Shown in pieces: positions 32,638 through 43,141 of a stretch of 64,000 nt of DNA; the first letter of the stretch is position 1, and every line of letters starts with the position of its first letter. This DNA is from Mesodorylaimus sp. YZB2_4 (taxonomy: Eukaryota > Nematoda > Enoplea > Dorylaimida > Dorylaimidae). The notes beneath the pieces are model-generated. The model worked only from the letters and a program-made list of their open reading frames with translations. It did no database searches and had not been told where the DNA came from. Location: positions 1 through 64,000 of the forward strand of contig JASANH010000433.1 of NCBI GenBank assembly GCA_030248295.1, read 5' to 3'. Made by a program: the position numbers and the translations under genes.

Positions 32638-32694
32638 GTCGGAGGTGACTGCGGCATCAACCCCACGCGTTTCAGCCTCGCCTGGAGCGTATCG

Positions 32695-32810
32695 AGCGGT
32701 CAACGAAGGCAACAGATACGCTGTACGCGGCGGTCAGTCAAGGCAACCACATACTGCTCCGTGTACATATAAGGGCCAGTTAAGGCAACCAGATACACTA
32801 CCTTCTCCGC
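32695..32810 (+). repeat. Three imperfect tandem units
   Basis: Three units of 30-42 bp share a core of the form TCAACGAAGGCAACAGATAC / TCAAGGCAACCACATAC / TTAAGGCAACCAGATAC. No coding role is evident. Confidence 0.55.
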
Positions 32811-32914
32811 AGGCCAAACACACTTACTACAGAAGGAACCCTCATCATTGGAGGTGGGTTACAAAACGTCCTTTAAAAACTGATGTATGACAAACCAAAA
32901 GCACTTTATCAACC

Positions 32915-34274
32915 TCAAAAAGTGCTGTTTGTCATATTTGTCATCCCACTCGTAGTTTCAGTTGAACCTTGCCTGAATTGCATAACCACAGCGCACCAGT
33001 TAACAGCCGCAAAGAGCAGAGCGCCTACAGTAACTTTTGTGATGAACAGCAGACCAGCAATATCAATGCTCACGCACGCATCCTCATTGGCCACCCTCTG
33101 GTAGAAGTAAATGTACATATAAAGGAGATGGCCGTGCGCATGAGGTGTCTAGTAGTAACGTGGTAGTGTCAGCTGTCTGCCTTCGATTCTGATTCTTATC
33201 CGACTTCCAGTAAGCTTTATAAAAATTGTGCAAACTGGTCGCTGTCCTTAGTGAATAGGACGAGATTGTAGCCGCAGCGAAAAGCGGAGTCAACTGGAAT
33301 CCAATGTCAATCCAAGTATAAATCTTATATGGCAATAAAATCGTGGGGTCAAAGATACTTTGATATACTTGAGTGATCAAAGAAAGAACTACTAACACGT
33401 GCAATGTAGCGTAATAGCGAAATAAATGAGCCACCGCCGCAGTCAAATTTGATACGGCATCGTATTGATCAGAATATCGGGATATTATCAATTCGAAATT
33501 GACATGCGATCGATCAGTCCTATTTTTCCACCGATCACATTCTTTGTGCAACGAGTAATTATAGATATTCCACACTTCTGCCGTGCATACGTACACTGTG
33601 TAGGCCAAGACCAAACCAAGACTTACAATAACACACGGCACGAATGCCAAGGCTCCGATCACTTCGGAGAGACGAGATCCCCGCACGCCGAAACCCAACA
33701 TTGGCCATACAGCAGTTTCGGCAATATATAAGAAACAAAAGACGTAACATTTGATTTTAATGATACGAAAACGTTTTTGTAAGAAAATGTCTCTCTCGTC
33801 TTCTAATTGGTGTAAGAAACCAAAACTATCTTCGTCTAATAGATGGCTCATCGCACTGACTCTGTTCCATTTCACTGCCCAAATCAAGAAAATCAACGAG
33901 CTGGTAAGGGTATATAACCAAATAAATTCGCTGCTCCACCACGCGTATCGATCGAGGATATTTGAGACAGTGGCTGCACGAAATTCACTGATCATAACCC
34001 CCAAATAGCTATAATATGCTAGTCCGATGCACAAGGCCAAGATACACAAGAAATAAAAGTTGTATAAGTGACGGAAAGCCAAGACTTTGAACTCATTTTT
34101 GCCCATACCCGTTACTTTCAAACTGATCATTACTGGAGCCATGGCTATTTGGTAAAGATTGCTCCGTCTTTGCGGTGCTGGATTTTCGGGCGTTGATGGT
34201 TGGCTGGTATCCACGCTGTCCGCCTATGCTAAGCCATACACTGATTCCATGCACGCTGTCGCGGCCGCTGACAT
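32915..34274 (-). pseudogene. Gustatory-receptor-like gene, broken copy
   Basis: Seven-transmembrane protein of the invertebrate gustatory receptor (7tm_7) type, closely related to the next gene. Two breaks are evident against its neighbour. First, an in-frame TAG near codon 17 sits where the neighbour has Ser (YGLA-stop-ADSVDTS against NSLASADSVDTS). Second, there is a frame change near 33130-33170: the first frame runs to a false end at 33084, while the last segment (MYIYFYQRVANED ... TVGALLFAAVNWCAVVMQF) is in another frame. The C-terminal block with ...MQFRQGS corresponds to the last membrane segment of gustatory receptors. Without it the receptor is unlikely to work. The rest of the frame (LYNFYFLCILALCIGLAYYS, LTSSLIFLIWAVKWNR and more) is well kept, so inactivation is recent. 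Confidence 0.82.
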
Positions 34275-35393
34275 TTTTGGATTCGGTACGACACTATCTG
34301 ACATCACAGTCGAGTATACACTGGCTGGATCTGCCTCGCACAAAGTTATTCGGCAAACAAACCAGTCCTCATCAACCGACAACCCCGCTGCCATGAACAC
34401 CCGCTGCCATGAACACCCGCTGTTCTCTTCCTCCAGGCCAAATGAAAAAATCTTTACATCAAGAAAGCGCGCTGTTAAATTCGCCCCGATCTTCGGCGGG
34501 TATGCTTCATAACGGCAATGCTGACTTGTTACAAAAAGGCGAACTGACAAGATTTGTTGGCCAAACTTTTGAGGTGGTATCCGTTCAAACACTAAAACCA
34601 AAGCGAAGCAGATTCTAACCAAGCTAGTGTTCTCCTTGTCAGAGGTGTGCTTCAATGTCGGCATCGTGTCACATCTAGCATGGCATCAATTTACAGCATC
34701 AACTTACGGAGTCAATTTCCATGGCATCGATTTACAGCTAGTGTACTGTACATAAGTGTACACACTGACGATGAGTGTACACACAGTGTGTTGTATTTCT
34801 GGGTCCCACCCAGGGGAAACTGGCAACCTCGTGCGAGTATGGAAATGCGTGTAGGGGGTCGTTTTAGAAAAATTTATGCGCACTTTTGATAGTAGGTTTG
34901 ATGATCCATATTGCCCGGTGGTGGAGTAATTCTATTTTAGAGGAGAAGCTCTCAAAATTATGGACTCTCAGTGACCTAGGCCACGAGACGCGGCCATCGA
35001 GATGCTCGACATAAAGGCGCCAACAGAACGAGTGGTCGATATCGGCCCCTATCAAAGGAAGGAAAGCGATCTCTCAACTGGATATAGAGGGATGTGCCAA
35101 CCTCATTTTGGACGATTTCACCGCTTGTCGGCAAGAGGAAGCTGAGCTTCAGACTGCACTCACTAAATTTTGAACTGTAGGCGCCGGCGAAATAGAAAAC
35201 TTTGAAGCCCCCTCAAACCATCAGGATCCAAGGTTGGTGTTTCCAAAAACCCGCTTGAGCTAGTATGAATTTTCCTCAAACGCAATACTCTTTCAGCTCG
35301 AATAACCTTGGCAGACTTAGAAGGAAGAGGCACAAAAGCCAAAACGGAGTCTTTATGCATAGAACCCGCTAATAATATTCCGGGCGTTGCACA
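34275..35393. other. Intergenic, nothing recognised
   Basis: The region separates the two gustatory-receptor-like genes and should contain the upstream region of the broken copy. Repeated TTTACAGC and GTGTACAC words occur at 34690-34790. No exon was recognised. Confidence 0.45.
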
Positions 35394-35559
35394 GCATGTC
35401 ATGTCATACTTTACACATAGCCAAGCACTGTACAGCGCACTCGAGGGCTAAGGAACACTTATTTGACAGTAACTTTGTACCGAGGCGGGAGTCGAACCCT
35501 CCTTTGTAAGTGCGCACCCAGCGTGAGAGGCAGACGCCTAAGCCGCTCTTGGTCACGAC
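35394..35559 (-). mobile_element. SINE family 1, copy e (full length)
   Basis: Best-preserved tRNA head of the family. On the minus strand it reads GACCAAGAGCGGCTTAGGCG (A box region), GAGGGTTCGACTCCCGCCTC (perfect B box and T-arm), then CCCTCGAGTGCGC and a CATGACATG end. It ends only about 9 bp past the stop of the intact gustatory-receptor-like gene, so it probably forms part of that gene's 3' UTR. Confidence 0.85.
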
Positions 35560-35567
35560 CCAGCATG

Positions 35568-36983
35568 TCACTGACTGAATGTAGCGTTTGTTGCATTGGT
35601 GCCGTTCCCAATCACAGCATCATCTGCTGATGTCCCACTAGAACCCTGTCTGAATTGCATGATAACAGCACACCAATTGACAGCAGCGAACAACAGCGCA
35701 CCCACAGTGGTCTTCGTGATCGGCAGCAAACCAGCAATATCGATGCTTACGCACATGTCTTCTCGAGCCACCCGTTGATAGAAATAAGTATAAAAGCCGG
35801 TCGATTGGTGATGCATTGTGTCAAAATCCAATGAAATTTTAATATCGATAGCGGCTTTCCGATTTCGATTGTTATCAGATGACCAGTACGATTTATAGAA
35901 ATTATGTAAACTAGTGGCAGTCCTCAATGAGTGATTTGAAATTGTTGATGCGGCAAATAGTGGGGTCAGCTGGCAAATAACATCGACCCAAGAATAAATA
36001 GTGAATGGCATTGAAGCTGTTGAATCGAATATGGTTTGATAGATTTGAGTGATCAAAGAAAGAATGACCAGGGCGTGTAAGATAGCGTAGTAACGAAATA
36101 TGTGAGCCACTGTAGCTGTCAAATTCGCTAAAGCATCGTATTGGTCAGAAGATCGAGCAATAATTATATCAAAATTAGTAAGCGATCGATCATTTTGAGT
36201 TGTCAATCGATTTATTTCTTTCCTCAATGAATAGTTATAGATACGCCATAATTCGGCTGTGCACACATAAACTGTAAAAGCTAGTGCAAGTCCTAAGCTA
36301 ATAATTAAGCTGGGGATAAAAGCCAGAGAATATATAATGATCTTCGCTTTGAATCCTTTAACAGCATAAAGTAAAATGGGCCAAACAAAAGTTTCGGTCA
36401 TGAAGAAAAAGCTCATGAAATAGGATTTGATGCACACGACGCGCATTCGCTTTTGCAAGAATTCGTCTTTCTCATCTTCTAGTTTATGCAGAAATGTAAA
36501 ATCCGCTTCGTCCAACAGATGAGCCATAGAATTAATCTTCTTCCATTTGATTGCCCAAATAAGGAAGGCTAATGAAGTGGCTAAAGTATACAACCATACT
36601 AGCTCTGCACTCCACCATCCGTACTGATCCATCATGTTGGAGAGACTCGAAGCTCGGAAAGCGATTATCAATGTGTCCAAATAACTGTTATAGACAGTAC
36701 CAGCGCACAGGGCAAGAAGACATAAGAAGTAGAAATTATACAGGTATCGAGCTAGCCAAAATTTGAAATCATTTTCTCCCATGCCAGTTAGCTTCAGGAT
36801 TATCATAACAGGAGCTAGTGCGGTTGAATACAGATTGTATCGTCGTTTAGGTGCCGGCTTGCGAGGTCTGGATGGCTCGCTGGTGTCCACGGAATCAGCC
36901 GATGCCAAGGAATTCACAGTGTCCATACATACAGTTGCCGCCGCCATACTTGTTATTGGTAGATTATTGCCAATGTCGAACAT
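35568..36983 (-). CDS. Gustatory-receptor-like seven-transmembrane protein
   Basis: Single-exon gene. The first natural ATG is at 36983 (MFDIGNN, 471 residues). A second ATG at 36947 (MAAATVCMD) lines up with the start of the broken neighbour. A cytosolic N-terminus rich in Ser/Pro/Arg is followed by seven hydrophobic segments, including LYNFYFLCLLALCAGTVYN, WLYTLATSLAFLIWAIKW, KSYFMSFFFMTETFVWPILL, SLIISLGLALAFTVYVC, HIFRYYAILHALVILSLIT and TTVGALLFAAVNWCAVIMQF. The last one carries the Q-F ending of the gustatory receptor signature. The long loop before it (LHNFYKSYWSSDNNRNRK) is typical of the family. The C-terminus has several Asn-x-Thr sites. A chemosensory role is inferred from family; the ligand is unknown. 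Confidence 0.8.
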   Translation of the reverse strand: MFDIGNNLPITSMAAATVCMDTVNSLASADSVDTSEPSRPRKPAPKRRYNLYSTALAPVMIILKLTGMGENDFKFWLARYLYNFYFLCLLALCAGTVYNSYLDTLIIAFRASSLSNMMDQYGWWSAELVWLYTLATSLAFLIWAIKWKKINSMAHLLDEADFTFLHKLEDEKDEFLQKRMRVVCIKSYFMSFFFMTETFVWPILLYAVKGFKAKIIIYSLAFIPSLIISLGLALAFTVYVCTAELWRIYNYSLRKEINRLTTQNDRSLTNFDIIIARSSDQYDALANLTATVAHIFRYYAILHALVILSLITQIYQTIFDSTASMPFTIYSWVDVICQLTPLFAASTISNHSLRTATSLHNFYKSYWSSDNNRNRKAAIDIKISLDFDTMHHQSTGFYTYFYQRVAREDMCVSIDIAGLLPITKTTVGALLFAAVNWCAVIMQFRQGSSGTSADDAVIGNGTNATNATFSQ

Positions 36984-39014
36984 AAGGCCAAGGTGCGGCA
37001 AAGTTTAGAAAACCAGTCTACAATGGGACTATTTGGCTCCAAAATTATGTTGGCTGTCTTTTATCGTATCGTCGGCCAAGGCGGAGACAGTGGTCTGAGG
37101 AAATTACCCATTTCCGATTGCGTGGGTTCGTTAGAAACGCTAAATCAACAGTCTTGTGTTGCTTCTGGGAACAGCGGGATACCGTAAAAACTATTCATCA
37201 TATGACCAGATTGAGGCGGGTTTAAGGCGGTGATCCGTTCTGTAGAGCAAATTTTGCGTAGCCCCCTGTTCAGTTTTGTTTTTATATCCCCTGCTGAGAG
37301 CGCGTATCCAAACGTGTAGGATAAAAGTGATCATGCGCTACTTAGGGCGGGCTTTCTTTTAACTTGTATCGTTTGCAGGTATATCATCATATTGTCGTGC
37401 ATGACGGAATTGTAAGTGTGAAAAATTGTTTTAGTTTTAACTTGTTTTCTGGACAAAAAAGTATTTGTCTGGGCTCATACAGAAGTTATAAACTTCTGTA
37501 TTCAAACTAACCCCCAGATCGGGCACTATAAAATAACTATTGTAGCCTGACAGAGCCTCAATCTAAAGTAGTACCCATCGTCACATGTACTTGGTGGAAC
37601 TCGAATATTGCCACTTCTATCATAGCAGGTGCATAGAGCAGCTACAATATACGGTCAGCGGTGAAGGTGCCACCTAAAGCTACACCAGTCCGTCTTTCGT
37701 AGCATTCACAGTGATTTCTCTAAATGGCACAAATGTGATCGAAAAAGGCTCAGTAATCACGGCCAGATCAGATATTCGATCGGACCTGAAAAATCACCAT
37801 GCGAAATTTGGATTGGATCATCCGATTCAAAGTTCAGATCATCCGGATTATCTGAGCCAATGGTGTGGTGTTAAGGAAACCGCAGGCAAGCAACTATTGA
37901 AAGTTTTCCCCTCTGTATTGTAATGAATTAGATGAGATCAATATTCTGCATTGATGCTTCCTTTTTTCTGCTCACAAATAGAGTTACAAGTCATCTTGAC
38001 TTAATAATTCTTTGAGACCAGAGAAAACATGGATGACTCAGACTTTGCAAATACATAGGTTGGAGTCAGTCGACAGAAATATTAGTAAGTCGGGAGCGGA
38101 AATATCCGTCTTCATAAAAGTAGTTTGAACTTATGGCTGCAGTCATTAATTTTTTTTCAACATTTTTTCGATGTTAGCAATCATAATCACTGCAGGCACC
38201 ACAAGAAATTTAGTTCTCCTAAACTTACCAGTCCAGTATTGCTGCATGGCCCCGCTTGCCTTTGATACCTACCTTTTTATCGATCAAGAGGTTATAAATG
38301 AGTTTGGTTTTCATATTTTTGATTAGGTAGGTTTTATAACCTATTCGAACCCTATGTACAGTATGCTGATCCAGAAGCTCAAATTTAGCAGCTACGTCAG
38401 CTTTTCTGGTATGCTTACTTATACTTTCTGGCTGACTTGCGCAAGTTGTTTCAGTCAACGGGACCTGCCTGCGTCAACAAAATAATCGTAAGTATCGTGA
38501 CATACAAATTTCTTTTCGCGCTTTAGAAACCTCCGAATAAGCAGCATTATTCTGAAAGCCCGGCCTGTCATTCCTGCATAGGAGGGTAGCCCAGGACTCC
38601 ATGTTCCTTGTTCCACTCGTTTATTCACCATATTGAGTTTTGCTGGGTGCAAGAGGTTCACCATATTTGTCTGATGCGTTAGTACTGTCAATTTTCCTTT
38701 TGATGAACCTGCAAGTCAGCTTCTGGTCCAATCACTGAGACCAAGTACCACAGCTTTGATAAATAGTAGGTGTCACCACTGATATTCTGCCGAAATATGA
38801 TATTTCTGAGCTCGGAATCTTTCCCTCAAGTCCACCAATGTGATCTTCAGCTATTTCCATGCCATCCCTGCTAATCCAAAATCCATATATTTTTACTTTA
38901 TCAACCTATAGTGCATCGTGTGGCCGGTTTTAATGATTTGGGAAGCGGGCGCTCAACATTTGAGAATAGTCGTATAACTGAAGTGGGTGATCAGATGGTT
39001 GCTTGACTCTTCAG
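36984..39014. other. Intergenic, nothing recognised
   Basis: Two kb with no convincing exon. I looked for N-terminal TMEM181 exons here and did not find them. A short stretch of GATC/GGATC-like words lies near 37760-37860. Confidence 0.45.
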
Positions 39015-39580
39015 GATTTCAAGTTTTCCTCTACATTATTGGCGGCTGGTACCTGGTCTATCTACTGAACCTCGTCCTTCGTGCGTACAAAGAGTTAAGA
39101 AATTTGCCCTATTTTGGTAAGAACATATTGCGAAACCAATTTGAATTTTATTTTTTCGCTGTTTCAGATCTACGGTTGAAATTTTTTACTGTATTCCCTT
39201 TGTTGCTAATTGAAGTGACGGTTTCGATCACCGTACTTCGATTTGGTGTGACGCCAGCATTGGAGGACAATTTCGTGTCTCATTTATCAACCACGTATTC
39301 GTCGTCGGCCGAATTCATGGCTTCTTATAGTCTCATCCACTTCTGTCATGTCCAACACGATTTTCTTGACGTCTGTAATAAAGCTACATATGTGACAACT
39401 GAAGGAATGCCTAAACTCACTTCATCAAAATTCAACGCGCTTACCGAACGACCGACCACCATACGGATGGAAACGAGCCGGTCCTCGCAGTCGTGGAAAT
39501 CGAGCCATACGAAGATGATGAATGTTCATTGTCGACTCAACTACAGCGAGATTTCGATACAGCAATGCCATAACACGTGA
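39015..39580 (+). pseudogene. TMEM181-like C-terminal fragment
   Basis: The first exon (39015-39116) follows a CTCTTCAG acceptor and encodes FQVFLYIIGGWYLVYLLNLV, then RAYKELRNLPYF. A 51-bp intron (39117-39167) leads to DLRLKFFTVFPLLL, LRFGVTPALEDNF, then HLSTTYSSSAEFMASYSLIH. This closely follows the last two membrane segments of TMEM181, a Wntless-related multi-pass protein. After SLIHF the family resemblance stops. The likely real tail (EIEPYEDDECSLSTQLQRDF) lies in another frame, with a stop between. No N-terminal half is visible upstream. I read it as a truncated, frame-shifted copy. A live gene with distant exons is possible but less likely. Confidence 0.62.
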
Positions 39581-39676
39581 GAGGTGCGCGCTATATATAC
39601 CCGTCACGAATCGTGAAAAACATCTAAAAAAAAGCCACATCGATTCGAGAGTGTTCTTCGTCTTTCACTGCTTACT

Positions 39677-40003
39677 TTATCTGAACTGTGGCAGCAGCGT
39701 TGCCTTGTATCGGGCTTCCTGAGATTCTCGTCCACGTTCTCGAAGATCATTGACCACCAGTCTCGCGTTAAACATTGAATTTCCGACATTGAAATATTGA
39801 TCGATATTACGTAACTTTTTGTCGATTCTGAGAAATTTTTTGATTTGTTCAGCATCAAATTTTCTTTCCACTGATGTAAGTTTCATGACAGTGAGATCAT
39901 TATCTGCAATCATGCAGGCACAAGAAGATGAGTTCATCGGTATGCGCACAGGATGGAACTTAATTTTGGACAGTAGTGTAGTTGTACTGTCGGAGCAACG
40001 CAC
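39677..40003 (-). CDS. Unknown 108-residue ORF
   Basis: Minus-strand frame from an ATG at 40003 (MRCSDSTTTLLSK) to a stop at 39677. It has a soluble, charged composition (SVERKFDAEQIKKFLRIDKK, FNVGNSMFNARLVVNDLRER). A possible acceptor (GATTGCAG) before DNDLTVMKL suggests it may be an exon rather than a whole gene. No family was recognised and no membrane or signal sequence is present. Confidence 0.35.
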   Translation of the reverse strand: MRCSDSTTTLLSKIKFHPVRIPMNSSSCACMIADNDLTVMKLTSVERKFDAEQIKKFLRIDKKLRNIDQYFNVGNSMFNARLVVNDLRERGRESQEARYKATLLPQFR

Positions 40004-40004
40004 A

Positions 40005-40140
40005 TTTTGCAGAACATTTTGCGCAAGTCATTTTGTTAAGGACTTAGTATGAGGACATTATACCCGAGGACATCTTGCGCCAGGATATTTTGTTCAGGAC
40101 AATTTGTCAAGAACATTTTATTGTGGACATTTTCTCGTAG
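40005..40140 (+). repeat. Degenerate ACATTTTG array
   Basis: About nine imperfect 12-16-bp units of the form GAGGACATTTTGC or AGGACAATTTGTC. No coding or structural role can be read from sequence. Confidence 0.6.
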
Positions 40141-40816
40141 ACCCTGCGTCCACATACCAGGTGTGGGGTGCGAAAGAGGCCGGATAGCAATAAAAATTAG
40201 CTAATGCTGCTCTGGTGAGCATGGGACAAAAACTAGACTATGACTTTGTTGGTCTCCAGTACGTGGCCGAAAGTACGTGGCCACAAACTACGTAGGCAAG
40301 TATGATAGTCCTTCTACAGTAAGCACCTCATCAGGTCCAAAGAACTAGATTATGCTTATCGCGACACGCGTCTCGAAGTGTCACTGGAAGAACCGACAAC
40401 CGAAGCTCCTTTAGGATGATGGTATAGGTTTGCACGCACCGCACCTCGCAGTCTTGTGGCGCGACTCTGACCGAGAAGAGGCACGCACGCCCTAAAATAC
40501 CAGCTCGATTGATATACATAAAACAGAATATCACTGATTCTCCTTCTGTAGTTCTTTTGATTCTTCTGGACTTCGATAACTGGTGACTGATGTACAGAAG
40601 ATGTAAGGGCAGGCCTACACTACACACCTTACATGATACTTTACATTGTGGAACGGGCCTACTTGGAGTGAAACGCGCCACATACAGTATGTTGTGCAGA
40701 TCGGCTGGTACCTAGGTCAGTCTGGTGACGCTGCTGACCCACCGCGCATGTTTCCGGATTCGGCAAAGTCATCATAAACAAATAGGCCGGCTCAATTCCC
40801 TTTCGACGGGGCTCAA
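40141..40816. other. Intergenic with a short gene-derived fragment
   Basis: At 40370-40412 the plus strand reads RLEVSLEEPTTEAPL followed by a stop. This resembles PLEIALEEPATKASV in the second exon of the next gene at both DNA and protein level. Otherwise nothing was recognised. Confidence 0.55.
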
Positions 40817-41478
40817 ATGACCGAAACCTTGGAGACGATGGTGGACACGAAAGAGCTGGAGACAGGTTCGGAGTCGATGGAACTGACAACCGATAATGAG
40901 AATACACCCGCAAGTCCCTCCAATTATGTTGGCGGTGCTCAACGTGACGGGGCAGCACATAGCGACGGATCAGTGTCTGGGATTCCGGTCGCCTTCATCG
41001 CAGCGATTGCAACGGTAGGAGCCGTCTGCGCTTTGTTCGTGATCGCGGGCGTCGTCGTGCTCGTGAGGAAGCGTCAAAGGAGGACGAAGGAAGAAAAATT
41101 GAAACGGAAACCTGTAATTTTAAGCTCCGTCCGTTCAGGATATGACCGCAAGGTTGGTCCTTTTTTCAGGCGAAAAGGAGGCGGCCAGAAGTGGACGACG
41201 ACGACGAAATGATTCCGCCTCTCGAAATAGCGCTGGAAGAACCGGCAACCAAGGCATCTGTTTCTAATTACTGGAAGATGAAAAGCCGACCCGCTCCCAA
41301 CAACAAGACCCCGCAGTCATTCAATCAACTGTCGATCAACGCATCGTCATCCGCCAGTTCGGCAACGCGATCGCATCAGACCTTTCAAGCACCGCCATCC
41401 CTCTCGCTTACGCCCATGAAAGAGCTGTTGGCTAAGTACGAAGCGCAAGCGAAGGCCCAGCAATCAGAAACTGTGTGA
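40817..41478 (+). CDS. Small single-pass membrane protein
   Basis: Two exons (40817-41113 and 41170-41478) are separated by a 56-bp GTAATT...TTTTTTCAG intron in phase 0, giving 201 residues. The N-terminal 50 residues are acidic and Ser/Thr-rich (TKELETGSESMELTTDNENT) with no signal peptide. One membrane segment follows (PVAFIAAIATVGAVCALFVI and on), then a strongly basic stop-transfer (VRKRQRRTKEEKLKRKP) continuing across the splice as AKRRRPEVDDDDEMIPP. The cytoplasmic tail is Ser/Pro/Lys-rich. The topology suggests an outside N-terminus by the positive-inside rule, so this could be the last two exons of a longer receptor-like gene, although no upstream exon is seen. No family was recognised. 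Confidence 0.6.
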
Positions 41479-43141
41479 GTGATCGAATGATTAGCATGTT
41501 TTGCTGAAGGATGGAATAGCTGATGTGAGATAAGTCCACTTGCGTTTTGTTGCTATAGGCTCCCGCTGATTCTGGTCTTATCATGTGCGCGTGCAGACTG
41601 TACTCGTGGACGAGACTTCTATGCGATGGCTATAAGCCTCGTAAAAGACAGTATCTGCGGAAGACGGGAACACTCACTTTAGTTATATTTGCTCGAACAG
41701 AGAAATAGTCAGCGTTGAGGTCGTGCCACACTTTTCACACATGCCCACACAAGGCTTTAGGACCGCGAGAAGCTCATGGCAGCGTATCGACGTATAGCTT
41801 TGACCAAGACTGGTTGAATTCACACAGCGGCCCCGGAAGCATGCAGACAACGATGCTGACGAGCATGTGAATTGTGCCCTGCAAGTTCCGGAACTTAGAG
41901 GCGGATGGCCGAGGCCCACTCTGCATCGCTAATGTAGACTTGCCTACGAACCCTAATCCTAGTGCATGGCACGCACTGGTCAATTTTCCATTCTCTCCTT
42001 TCTGTATCAAGTGCTTGACTCCCTTCATGCCATTAATGCAAGCTGATAAAAGAACAGTCCTCTGTGGCCACCTGACAAAATGCATTAGCTCCTTTCCTAA
42101 CCCCCGCCTGTCGATGATCCCAATCAGCAGGATTTTGGTCTTTGCTCGTTTCACTGTTGCACCTGACGCTCGTTTGTACATATCATAGGCATAGAAAATT
42201 CGTTCTATCGATTTAGAACATATCAGAAATTTAGTGTCATCTGCGGCATTACCAAGTTCTCTTTCTAAAATGTCCCCTAATACCCTAAGGACCCCTAATA
42301 TCTTTGTCCTAGCGTTAAAAAATTTTGTGCCCGTCTCAAGCAGTCATTTATAAGCCGAATGTATCTTCTTTACTTTATCAGCTTGCAAAGTACACTGGTC
42401 CATGATGAGCAGTGTGGCAAATCCTTGAGTGGGGCGCTGCCTGTGCCATGGCACCATGACAGTAAAATACTGTGGTTCATCATGGGGAGCGGCCTTCGAA
42501 AAAAGTTGATGCGTTATTCATTGTTCAAAAAATCACAAGTATTTTACATGATCCGATCCGACTCGATCCGTAATTTTTCCTATCCGATCCGATTCGATTC
42601 GATCTGACAAACCCCCATCCGATCTGGCTGTGACTCCGTAAAAGATACGGCGTGATTCTTAGCTTGATATTTAATCAATGCGCATCATTGACGTTTTTAT
42701 TTTTTGTCGTGGAAAACTTCAATTGAGGTTACAAAAGATCCAGCGCCGCTTTTAATAAAAATCAACTGGCGGTACTGGATTTTAAATAAAGAAAAACAGG
42801 TACTGTAGTTCCACTTAGGTAATTTGAATCACGCATTTTTTCCTGAATTCTAATGCAGCTGATTGATCTTAAACTAATGGATGTCTACTTAGCAATGTGC
42901 GCAGCTGTAACCACGAACATTGTCCTTTGTGCGTCATAGCATCCAATCAGATTCCCTAACCAGCTATGGATCATTGCCCAGTCTTCGTCAGTAACCTAGT
43001 TTCACGAGACTCCATAAAAGAAAGTGCTTTCATTGAGTCTTCACACATATTGGCATACCAATAGCGGACTTACTTGTTAGCCTTTGGAAGCCATTGCCTG
43101 GCTCTAACTTCTATTCTACACTGATTCTGTAACCTTCGATC
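41479..43141. other. Intergenic, unassigned open frames
   Basis: Overlapping frames on both strands at 41774-42188 (135 residues minus, 104 residues plus) have no motif I recognise. A GATCCGA-rich stretch occurs at 42548-42628, made of variants of GATCCGATTCGATTCGAT. The last 100 bp should be the DEG/ENaC gene 1 promoter. Confidence 0.4.

Noticed and set aside
35478..35559. Possible tRNA gene near the gustatory-receptor gene
   Set aside because: Same reasoning: the head of SINE family 1 copy e, followed by the family's 3' block, with no paired acceptor stem that I can see.
36984..37001. Upstream start for the intact gustatory-receptor gene at 37001
   Set aside because: That codon is TTG. 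The first ATG in frame is at 36983, and the ATG at 36947 aligns with the paralogue.
41774..42188. 135-residue minus ORF overlapping a 104-residue plus ORF
   Set aside because: No motif, no splice signals and mutual overlap. I cannot tell which, if either, is real.
42548..42628. GATCCGA-rich stretch as a binding-site array
   Set aside because: Short, irregular low-complexity sequence with no second instance in the window.
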